Part shown: piece after piece, positions 12,557 to 24,500 of the stretch | Position numbering within the stretch: position 1 is the stretch's first letter | Layout: each line of letters begins with the position of its first letter | Origin: Scatophagus argus | Taxonomy: Eukaryota; Chordata; Actinopteri; Scatophagidae | Direction: 5' to 3' | Length of the DNA stretch: 64,000 nt | Assembly (NCBI RefSeq): GCF_020382885.2 | Contig: NC_058511.1 | Location: 20,574,504 to 20,638,503 of the forward strand | The notes under the pieces: model-generated | What the model saw: only the letters and a program-made list of their open reading frames with translations | Database searches by the model: none | Told to the model about the DNA's origin: nothing | Position numbers and translations under genes: made by a program

Positions 12557-15500
12557 TTATGAGGTGTTTGGGATGTCTTCTGCACATTCAGTTGGCTCTT
12601 GTGGTGTGTACATGAAGGTGAGGAGGAACAGAGCCACATCATAAGAGCACCAATAGGCTGTGTGTGAGGTTACTGCTGACCAATAGCGGCTCTCCACCAA
12701 CCCCTCCCGCAGCTCGAAGTCGATGCGTCTTTCCAGTTCCACTGGAACAGAGAAAAGACAGAAAAGCAGCCACGTGAGTGAAGTGTCAGAAGAGGATACT
12801 TTTCCCTTTTCAGATCTGAGTCCTGGTGGACTTAGGCTAAATTCTTAAGTTCTTTATACTGTCAATTTTCAGTATGCAAGGTATGTGCGCGGTGAACGGA
12901 GGGTCACGGTTCGACCCAGCTGATGTGCCCATTTGTTATTTTTTGAAGACACAGGTACTTAACCCCCAATTTGCTTCCCGGGCACCTGAGAGTAGCAGCC
13001 CACTGCTCCTGTGTGTGTGTTCACTGCATGTAATTTGCTGGGTCTTGCATGTGTGTTCAACCAAGGATGGGTAAATGCAGAGGAAAAATTCAGTGTATCT
13101 AAAAATATATATATACTGCCAATAAAAAAAAAAGTTGAAGTTGATTAAATAACATGGTATTAACATGGTTTCATCCTTCATTAGAGCATTACTACTTGTA
13201 ATATACTTGTAACTCTGCATATTATAACATACTATTCCAAATTGTTCAGCCTGTACATGTTCAGCTTGTGTACATTATCAAACCATAGTATGTATTCAAA
13301 AATAACAAAAGAAATCTCTTCAAAAACAAATAATGTATATTTGAACTATTGCCTACAGATGTTTCAGTTTATTATTCTTGTCTTTTTCTTTCAAAGTGTC
13401 ACATGCTATAAGTCTTGTGTCAAAGTTCACACATGAAGTCCTTTGCAGTTCACAAAAGTGTGGACATTTGTATTCAGCTACTAAATGCTGATCTCTTTGA
13501 CCACTATCAAAAAAACTGCATCTCAAAAAATACCTCTGTTTATTCTACTATTTTTTTTTACTGGTGAACATGTTATCTATGAATCACATTATCCAGTTGC
13601 TTTTGGTTGTACTGAGATTTGAAGCATTACCTACAGCAGGCCTACTCGACCAGCGGTCCGCGGGCCGGATATGGCAGTTTTGAATTTTTTTATGGCCCAC
13701 AAGTCTCCCAGTAAATCAGTGTGTGATTCATGTGATAAATAATAAAATAATAAAAATAACAAAATTACAGTATACCGGTGGCTCTGATCTACTTCAACAA
13801 CGGTTCCAATCTCTCACATTATACTACGCACCTACGTGCCAGACAGGCATGCGCTGTGATTGGTTGCTACACTCGCTCTGCCTTTCCACTCAGTTGGCGA
13901 GGTGAGAGGTGAAGAGATCAGAGTCAGCTAAGCTAACACCGGCTTACAACATGTCGCTCTCAAAACCCAAAAAACAAAAAATTGATTTGGAAAACCGCCA
14001 GTTCCAGAGCGAATGAATGGACAAATATTTATTTGTTTTGCCTGCCACGATGAGTAATAAACTGGTCTGTTAACTGTGCAACGAATGTACATCTGTTATG
14101 AAAGAATACAACGTGAAGAGGCACTACAAGTCACAAATCACAGCTCGCTTTCTCCCAGTTTGCATACCAACAGCAACACCATTTCCAGACTCTTCCTTCA
14201 AAATAAAAGCACTACCTGTACCTCTACATCATTTGCCGGAAGAACATAAATTGACTACTTTTAAAAAGTAGGTTACAGTTGTAATAGTTATTTCTTTGGA
14301 CACTGAGGTGCTCTTGTGAAATTAATGTAAAACTTGTTTTAATATTTTGTCGATCAAAATATCCGTCACGTCCTGTTTGTGACACCTTTTGCCGCCAAAT
14401 AAGTGGCAAATTTTGGCCCCTGGTAAGCTAGCAGTGAACAAATCAAAGAAGAGAAAAGTTGAAGACGAAAATAAATCGTTTAATGTCTCATGGACAAATT
14501 CGTTTGGTTTTACTGCTGACAAAACTGGCTTACCGGTATGCTTAACGTGTGTGTATATATTTTAGGGCTGTGCAATTTAATGCATAATTACGTACGTACG
14601 TTAACACGATAATTAACGCCGAGAATTATTTTAGCGTGCTGTTGTTTTTATGATAGTAATTATTTTTAAAGTTTTAAAGTTGCTCACTTGCTCACTAAAA
14701 AAACTGTTAGTGCGCGATAAAATAAAAAATAATAATTGACAGCATTAATTAATTTAAGCGTTGACTTGCCCAGCCCTAATGTGATAATGCATTAATGTTG
14801 CCACAACCCAAATATATTTATATATTTTGTTTGAAAATAAATGTATAAGTGCCAGTGTCTTTTTCTCTCAAAGTACAGTAAAGTTTATTGATTTCATAAA
14901 AGTAACATACTATAGTTCTCATATATATATAAAGCATAAGTTTAAGAAAACTATATGTGGTGTTACTTTCAGTTTAGTGGTCAAATAGGTTTTGTGGCTC
15001 CGAGTGGGCTTTAATTTGGTGGGAAACAGGCAAAATGGCTCTTTTCATGCTAAAGGTTGCTGACCCCTGGTTTAGAGTATTGTTAATATAAAGACACTGT
15101 TATTATTTCCCTTGGGTTCTTATTTCCTCCAAGTATATCCTTAAATCTTAGACCAAAACCGCTGACTGCCCAAAACATGTAAGGTGCATACATGATATAG
15201 TCTTTCATAATGGACTAGCTCCTACCTCTAGCACCATTGTGAAGAACCTGGGTGTAAGCTTTGATCTGGACTTGTCTTTCAACACTCACATAAAACAAAT
15301 CTCGAGGACTGCGTACTTCCACCTTCGTAACATTGCAAAAATCAGGCATGTCCTTTTCTTAGATGCTGTTGAGAAGCTCATTCACACTTTTGTTACTTCC
15401 AGGCTGAATTACTGCAACTCTTGCATGTCAGGATGCCCTAAAAAGTCCGTCAGAACTCTGCAGCTTACTCAGAACTCTGCAGCTCGTGTTCTGACTAAGA

Positions 15501-18500
15501 CGCGTGACTACATTTCGCCTGTTTAGTTTAGTCACGGAATTCCCCAAGGTTATGTGCTCGAGCCAATAGTATTCACCCTTTTTATGCTCCCCATCTGTGA
15601 TATTATTAGAAAACACTCCATACATTTTTATTGTTATGCAGATGACACAGAATTGTACTTGTCAATGAAACCAGATGAAATAAATCAGCTACCCAAACTT
15701 CAGGCATGTCTTAAAGACATAAAAACCTGAATGACTTGCAATTTTTTACTTCTAAATTCAGACAAAACTGAAGTTATTGTTCTGGGCCCTGAACACCTTA
15801 GAAACAAATGTCCAATGATATAGCAATGCTAGATGGCTTAGCCTTGGCCTCAAGCTCCACTGTAAGGAATCAAGTTATTTTTGATCAGGATATGTCCTTT
15901 AACTCACACATAACACACATTTCAAAGGCTGCATTCTTTCACCTCCGCAATATTGCAAAAATTAAGCACATTCTGAGTCAGAAAGATGCAGAAAAATTAG
16001 CCCATGCATTTATTACTTCCAGGCTGGATTATTGTAACTCTCTTTTATCAGGTTGGCCTAAAAAGTCTCGAAAGACTCTCCAGCTAATTCAGAACGCAGC
16101 TGCACGATTACTCTTTACACTTTTACACTTACACTTCCCTACTCCGGCTCCCTATAAAATTCAGGATAGAGTTTAAAATTCTCCTCCTCACATATAAAGC
16201 CCTGAACGGTCAGGCACCATCATATCTTAAAGAGTTGATAGTACCCTTTTATCCCACCAGAGATTTACGTTCCCAAGATGCAGGGTTACTTGTGGTTCCT
16301 AGAGTCTTCAAAAGTAGATTGGGAACCAGAGCTTTAAGTTACCAAGCTCCTCTACTGTGGAACCATCTTCCAGTTTCGGTCCGGAAGGCGGACAACCTCT
16401 CTACATTTAAGAGAAGACTTAAAACTTTTTCTTTTTGAGAAAGTTTAGAGTTAGGGCTGGCCCCTTTTTATGCTGCTATAGGCTTAGACTGCTGGGGGAA
16501 CTCCCAAGACGCACTGAGCTCTTTCTTGATCTTGCAGTTTTTCCTCACCACTGTTGCCAAGTGCTTGCTCAAGGGGGGAATGTTGGGTTCTCTGTATTAC
16601 AAAATTTAATTAAAGAGTTTGGTCTAGACCTGGCCTAATTGGCAAGTTGTCATGAGACAACTTTTGTTGAGAATTGGCGCCATATAAATAAGCTGAATTA
16701 AATCTGGATGATGTAGGAATGTAGGAATGTGAGTAATCAAAAAAAAAGTTTACTACAGGAAACAACACTTTATGTATATGATTGATTTTTGACCTGACTA
16801 TTCGCAAATTTACCAGAGTTTCCTAACTAAAGCACAGTACTTACATGAGGTGCTGTCCATGACAGCTGAGGTGGACTGGGACACGGTAGGCTCTGCTTCC
16901 CTGTTCTCCATTTCTATTTGTGTGTCCTTCTCTTCACTCTCTGTCACTGTTGCTAAATCCTCTCTTGAAGCCACGTTTTCCACTTCAGAGGCTCCGCCCT
17001 CAGAGTCTGAAGGCTCCTCCTCCACTCCACCCACATGGCCACTGGAACGGGAAAAGCGGGAAAACAGGATTCCTCCAATTCCCTTTCCAAGACTTGCAGC
17101 GCCTAAGGGGCAGTTAAGATTTAACCATCATATAATTAATTAATTTCAATACACAGTAAAATATGATGTTTATGACATTTAGGACATTTTGTAGCAACTC
17201 CTAGCGACTCCTACTTCCGTTTGAATTCTGCATAATATCCACCTCCTGTTCTCTCTTTGTCCCACTGCTTTTGCCACCTTTCTTTCAACTTATACTTGTC
17301 AGCTATTTCTTTCCCTTTGATACATGTACGTCCCTATATGTACAAGTGGGTTAAAGTTAGATTCCCTTCTATCATTTAAAAAATCCTTTCACCCACTTCT
17401 TATCTTACACCTTCCCTATATAAAAAAAATACAGCCACTACGCTTTCCCTCTTAATTTGCTCTTGCTCTTAAATGAGATAATTTATCATAAGACATCTGA
17501 TGGTAAATTGTGCTGTACTTATATAGCGCTTTCCCAGTTGTAATGACCACTCAAAGCGCTTTTACACCACTGTCACATTCACCCATTCACACACTGATGG
17601 CAGAGGCTGCTATCTATCAGAAGGTTATAATCTAAACATTAACACACACAATTAATTCTGTGTGTCATTCCTCACATTTTAGCTTTTTCTGTTTCTCTTT
17701 CTTCTGAATTTCAAAAAATTCTCTAAAAACTCACTTTTAACTGTTTTCCTTACAATGGCTTGCAGCACTTTCTATTCAATAAGATTCTGATATTTATGAG
17801 TTCTTTTTAACTGTTTAAAAATGTTATCTTGACATTTTATGGCATTTTCACATTCCTTCATCCACAATGACATGATTTTCTTTCTTTCTTTCTTTGATTA
17901 CCACCTGTCATTTAAATACTTTGTTTCGTGGTCCTAGAAAACGATTTCATTTATCAACATCTTTGATAAATTTCTCACTATTCACATTTCTTACTCACTA
18001 ATCTGCTTAAATTTTCCCTATCAGCACACCTAAAAACCCATTCATCTATTCCTCCAGCAGTATCATACTCAGACCTACTACAGTGTTTATAATATAATAG
18101 TCACTTCTTCTGTTGTTCCCAACAGTAGGAATTTCACAAGTGCAAAATCTGTGGCTGATTTTATTCAATTTCTAATATTGGTTCTTTTTTCCCATCCATG
18201 AGGCTTACTAGGTTTTTGACTTTTGACTTTTTTTGACACAATCCATTTCCATCATTATAACTGTCTCATAATGTACTATGAACAGTAAAGTTTCACCTGT
18301 GTCTAGTTACCCTGACTGTGTAAGCCATGCTCTTTGCCTCTGCTCACTGTCAACAAATTAAGGACTGTGAGTTTTACTGTTCTCTGAGTTGTGCATTTTG
18401 GGTCCTACTCTCTATGGTCAGGCAGGCATTGCAGAATGAACTGGACCAAGCTGTTCTCACTAACCGCACATGTGCTCCCAGGAGCAGTGGATTCTACACC

Positions 18501-21500
18501 ACAAGGAGGAAACTGTGCTCTTTGTAGGAGGAATGAATGCACTCTTTAAGCGCCATGAAAGTCATAATTCATCCATTGGCGGCCAGGTTAGCTACCTTAG
18601 CAACCACTTCCAACTCCTGGAGAATCGCCTAGAGGCTCTCACTCCCACCTCTCTAGTGCAGGACACCGCTTCCCTTCCTAGTCCAGTGTAGCCTCCACTT
18701 ACAAGCAAGTTACAAGCGCCATCATTCTCCATAGAACGCTCCAAGGTGGTATTCATCATCACTCCCCTCTCTGGCTAGGGCTTGGTACCGAACTTCGGTT
18801 CTTTAATGGTACCAACCGAAATGCTTCGGTAGTACTGAGTATCGAAATATGCCTCGTCTTTCGGTGCCAAGTTTTGGTACCCAGAGTTTAATCACGTGAT
18901 CAAGACCTGATCATGCTGCCGGCGATTGGCTGTAAAGTTACATGTGATTGCGGCGTGCAGACGGGGTTCACGTGCATCTGTGTTGGAAACTGTAGTTGTG
19001 TGTGTGTCATCGAAGCGGTTAGAAAAAAGCCACGTGGACAAGTGTGGCTCCATTTTAGCAAGATTGATGTCAATAGTGCGCGATGCAATATATGCAAAAA
19101 ATTCATCGTTGCTAACACGGCTAATTTGGTGAAGCACCTGACCATGCACGCAATCAATTTCAGAGCAGAAAGTTGCTCCGTGTTTAACTGCAAGAATGCA
19201 GTCCGCAGCGGGCCGCATCCTTCCTCCTCTCAGCATTCAAGTCTGCCTGTGGACGTTACAAAGCGCAAGCGTACGGTGGCCGACAAGTACAAACGCACTG
19301 CATATACAGAAACGCGCTGCACATAGGAAAACAGATGCAAAAGGATAACGCTGCAAATACAGAAATGCACTATACTAGGTCTTCTTTTTTTTTCTTTGAC
19401 ATTGCTACGTCTGTTGTCTGTTTCTCAGATGGAAGCTCAGCACTGCCCCTAGAGGCCTGGAGCACTTTCGTTGTATGACTGGATATGCGCCTTTCTTTTT
19501 GCATTTGTTTTCTTATATGCAGTGCATTTCTGTATATGCAGTGTGTTTGTACTTGTCGGCCACCGTACCGAGTGGCCTGATTTAAAATCTCCACCTTTGC
19601 AACTGCACTGGAAATTATTTGTTGTTTATTTTTCTGTAAGAAAACCGCCTGGAGTGGAAATTTACCAAAGCTGAAAAATAAAACTAAAGATTTGTACTGT
19701 AATGTGTAATGTAATTTTCTTTTTGTTAGAATTGATATTATAAAATTGGTATCGAAAAAAGTATCGTTCAGGAACCAGTATCAAAGTGAAGGTATTTTGC
19801 ATCGAAGATTTTTGATTGATACCCAGCCCTATCTCTGGCTGTGCTGAGACATAAGTAACCGCATAATGGGCAAGAGTCTATCATTCTTAGCACCAGATCA
19901 CAGACTCTGAACAAGATTTTTGACCACACAGGGCAAGGGAAGGCTAATCAACTTTGCCACTGAAATTCGTACATTGATGGCAGACAGTGGTCGGAATGCT
20001 GCCTTGGTACTTGAAAAAGTCCTCCTTGGGTTATCGGACCCAGTCACCTCCCAGCCACCTCCCAGTATTGGCCACCCGAATAGACACGAGAGACAAAGGG
20101 AGAGAGAGAGTGTCAAGGTCTTCCATTCCTCTGTTTGCCCACAGAGGGCAACCAAAGGGATTAAGACCTCTGAGACGATCTTCCCTGCCTCATCTTCAGT
20201 GGTTGGTCCTGCAGCACCTCCTGCTGCCTGAGAGGAACCAACGCAGCTGGGAAGAGCCCAACTCACTCCAAAGGAGTGACAGCTGGCAAGCTGAACAACC
20301 TCCATGAAACGCTCTTCTCATCCTCATCCCAAAATCTGGCAACCTGAAGTAAGCACCACATGCCGGTTAAATACATTCATACCTCTTTGCCATGGTATGT
20401 GAAGGTTAGTATTCCCTCAGCACAAGCCCTCATTTGGAGGTGAAGACAAGTTTGGAGTATGGCCCGGTAGGCACTGCTCAGAAGCAGTGTAGGAGGAGGG
20501 TGGATCACTGCTCCCTCTTATTGTCCGGGCAAAGAGTGTGGCTCTCTTCCCGGGATCTTCTGCTGCACTTCAAGTCCTGCAAACTTGCTCCCAGGTTTGG
20601 GGGCCCTTTACCTATTTCCAAAATAATCAGCCCTGTTGGCTGTCCGCTTCCAGCTCCCCAGGTCCATGACAATCCAGCCTGTGGTTCATGGGCCTGTCTT
20701 GGGCCAGCTAAAGGAGAGTCATTTCAGTTCACTATATACCTCTGTGTCATTTGTTCCATTGTTTTTCTCTAGTGATGTTCTGTTTTTTCCTTTACTTTTG
20801 CTTGCCTCATTGACTTTGCCTCTGCTCAAACCTCTGCATTTGTTTGCCTTTACTGACTGCCTACTTGTGTACTGAACATCTGCTAATGAATTTAAGACGA
20901 TGAGTTTTACCGAAGCCTGTTCTCTGACTCATGGATTTGGTCAGCCAGACATTAAAATATATGCTCTACTTCATTACTTTCATATTGTCATCTTCAACTA
21001 TCTTGGTTGCCATTAGCTTATGAAAGCCAATAATGTGCTCTTAGTTTTCATTCTACATCTGAAGCATGAAGAAAATGTAACATCATGTTGTCTAAGAAAA
21101 TGCTATCCAACAATAGTCTATTAATCTATTGATAAGATTGGACTGTGCACTACCTTGCCTCTTTCTCTACACAATGCAGTAGAAGTACACAATGTGTGTG
21201 TGTGGTTGTCATGACTGAGACGACAGATTTTGAATCAGGTTCTTCCTTTCTTCAGTTGGTGATTATTTACCATGAGAACAAAAATACAGTGGTATGAAAA
21301 AGTTTGGGCACCCCTGATCATTTTCAGGATTTTCCTTTATAAATCATTGGTTGTTCGGATCAGCAATTCCAGTTAAATATATCATATAGCAGACAAACAC
21401 AGTGATATTTCAGAAGTGAAATGAAGTTTATAGGATTAACAGAAAGTGTGCAATAATTACTTAAACAACATTAGGCAGGTGCATAAATTTGGGCACCACA

Positions 21501-24500
21501 ACAGAAAAATGACATCAATATTTCGTAGATCCTCCTTTTGCAGAAATAACAGCCTCTAAACGCTTCCTATAGCTTCCAATGAGGGTCTGGAGTCTGGTTG
21601 AAGGTATTTTTGACCATTCTTCTTTACAAAAAATCTCCAGTTCAGTCAGGTTTGATGGTTTCCGAGCATGGACAGCCCGCTTTAAATCACACCACAGATT
21701 TTCAATAATGTTCAGGTCTGGGGACTGAGATGGCCATTCCAGAACGTTGTAGTTGTTCCTCTGCATGAATGCCTTTGTAGAGTTTGAGCAGTGTTTGGGG
21801 TTGTTGTCTTGTTGAAGTATCCAGCCCCGGTGCAACTTCAACTTTGTCACTGATTCTTGAACATTGTTGGCAAGAATCTGCTGATACTGACTGGAATCCA
21901 TGCGACCTTCAACTTTTACAAGATTGCCAGTACCTGCACTGGCCACACAGCCCCACAGCATGATGGAACCACCACCAAATTTTACTGTGGGTAGCAAGTG
22001 TTTGTCTTGGAATGCTGTGTTCTTCTTCCGCCATGCATACCGCCCCTTGTTATGTCCAAATAACTCAATTGTACATTCATCAGTCCACAGCACCTTATTC
22101 CAAAAGGAAGCTGGCTTGTCCAAATGTGCTTTAGCATACCTCAAGCGACTCTGTTTGTGGCATGTGCGTAGAAAAGGCTTCCGCCGCATTACTCTCCCAT
22201 ACAGCATCTCCTTGTGCAAAGTGCGCTGAATAGTTGAACGATGCACAGTGACACCATCTGCAGCAAGATCATGTTGTAGGTCTTTGGAGCTGGTCTGTGG
22301 GTTGAGTTTGACCGTTCTCACCATTCCTCGCCTCTGCTTATCAGAGATTTTTCTTGGCCTGCCACTCCGGGCCTTAACTAGGACTGTGCCTGTGGTCTTC
22401 CATTTCCTCACTATGTTCCTCACAGTGGAAACTGACAGCTTAAATCTCTGAGCCAGCTTTTTGTATCCTTCCCCTAAACCATGATGTTGGACAATCTTTG
22501 TTTTCAGGTCATTTGAGAGTTGTTTTGAGGCTCCCATGTTGCCACTCCTCAGAGAAGATGCAAAAGGGAGAACAACTTGCTACTGGCCACCTGAAATACC
22601 CTTTCTCATGATCGGATTCACCTGTGTATGTAGGTCAAGGGTCAATGAGCTTACCAAACAAACTTTGTGTTCCAATAATTAGTGCTAAAGGTACTCAAAT
22701 CAATAAAACAACAAGGGTGCCCAAATTTATGCACCTGCCTAATGTTGTTTAAGTAATTGTTGCACACTTTCTGTTAATCCTATAAACTTCATTTCACTTC
22801 TGAAATATCACTGTGTTTGTCTGCTATATGATATATTTAACTGAAATTGCTGATCCGAACAACCAATGATTTATAAAGGAAAATCCTGAAAATGATCAGG
22901 GGTGCCCAAACTTTTTCATACCACTGTATGATTATTATTATTATGCTCTACTGCATCTGTCATCTGCACAGACATAAAATTCACTGTGTGCTCACCCATG
23001 ATGCTTGCCTTGCCCAGACTGGTGATGGACTCTCCATAGTGCCGTCGGACCTGGGGTGGGGAGGTGCAGGGGCTAGGAATGCTCTCTGAATCTGAGACGG
23101 ATGTGGTCTCCTTTGGTAAGTTGAGTAGTATGGGCGGGATCTGATCGTATGGCGTTGGACTGGTGGTGTTATACCTGCACATTACATCGACATCAACCTG
23201 ATGTCATTGAAACCTGTAGTCCTCATTCTTTCTTCAGCTTTAATTTCATCAAACTGAGCGCTCTGTAGCTTCAAACATAGTTATTAAGTTATTGGATATA
23301 AAATAACACAAAATGTAACATGCTATCTATTACTGTTTCAGATTACATATAACTTCAATCTATTTGTTTCATTATGTTATTTAAAGCTATGTCATCTCAT
23401 TCATCCAAAGTACGTGGTTTATTCTTTAGGTTGGAACCTAGTTTACCTGTTGGGCCATGTATCTATTTTTAATTGCAAGAATATAATTTCACAAGTAACA
23501 GATGAAGAAAGAGAGACACTGAAACTGTGGATGAGCTATATCAATTCATTTCATCACAGCATCTACTGTGTTGATTAATTCATTATCTGTCATATACAAC
23601 CAAATGACTTGTCTTACCAGTGGATCTGAACAGGTGTAATGTTACTGTAGTGCTTTAAGATAAGAGGCTCCAATCTGTATGCCTGAAACAAACAAACACA
23701 AATGTTGGGATACGTGAAGATGGGGGTTTGTCACAACATTACTTCTTTTTTTAATTTAACTACCAGATTTACATTTAGTTTTCATTATTTTAATGTGCCA
23801 TGTCAACACAACAGGACAACACCACAGACTTCTATAGCATCCATTGAAAGATTTTGTTTCTGTCTTTATAAACCATTACTCTTCCCTAGAAATTTGACAA
23901 AATCTGGCCAATCGTGAAAGCAGGTGATGATTGTAATTCAAGCAGGATAATGACAAACTCAGCTGTAGGTACTGTAGCTCACCACGGGGTCTGTGGGATG
24001 GAATATGTTGAAGAGGCGTTTGCAGATAGACGTGGGGAGTATGTGGTCCTGCACACCGTTATTTCCAGGTCGGATCCCTCTCAGTGCCAAGAAAACAGCC
24101 AGAGGAGAGCCCATACAGAAAAAATTCTCTACCTAAATCGAGAAAAGGGCAAACACAACCAGACAGAATAACAGACACTGCCCCAGAAATATTGGCAGAC
24201 CATAAATGCTCCAACAGAGCTGCTCATTGGCCACTTAAAGGAAACTTTGACTGTGCTAGGCCAGTGTGTACAACTGTTCATGTGTTCAACAAGCAGGCTT
24301 ATGAAAATGATAAGGCACTCTAACCGAACCTTATTTTAATGACCATTAACTAAAGAAAATCTCTGATTGTCTCCCATCAAAAAAAGGGTCATGTGTAATC
24401 TACACTAACTAGTCCAGCTGACTCCTGACTGAAGTTACAATCACTGAATGAACAGGAAGGCAGAAAAGACAGTGACTCTTTCAAAGTTTTCAAAATCTGC

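Larger units (their letters stand above)
18400..20720 (+). mobile_element. Ty3/gypsy-like LTR retrotransposon remnant
   Basis: Gag-like sequence at 18,400-18,770 (region with [20 protein letters not shown] and [15 protein letters not shown]) continues after an inserted hAT unit at 19,840-20,310 ([18 protein letters not shown]). An integrase C-terminal piece follows at 20,515-20,715 ([26 protein letters not shown]). Protease, reverse transcriptase and most of integrase are missing, and stops interrupt the frame. No paired LTRs were identified. Confidence 0.65.

Noticed and set aside
18913-19326. Possible host zinc-finger gene (BED finger)
   Set aside because: It sits within a hAT element with matching ends and target duplication and runs into a nested MITE.
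21900-22229. 109-codon plus-strand ORF
   Set aside because: Antisense shadow of the intact Tc1 transposase.
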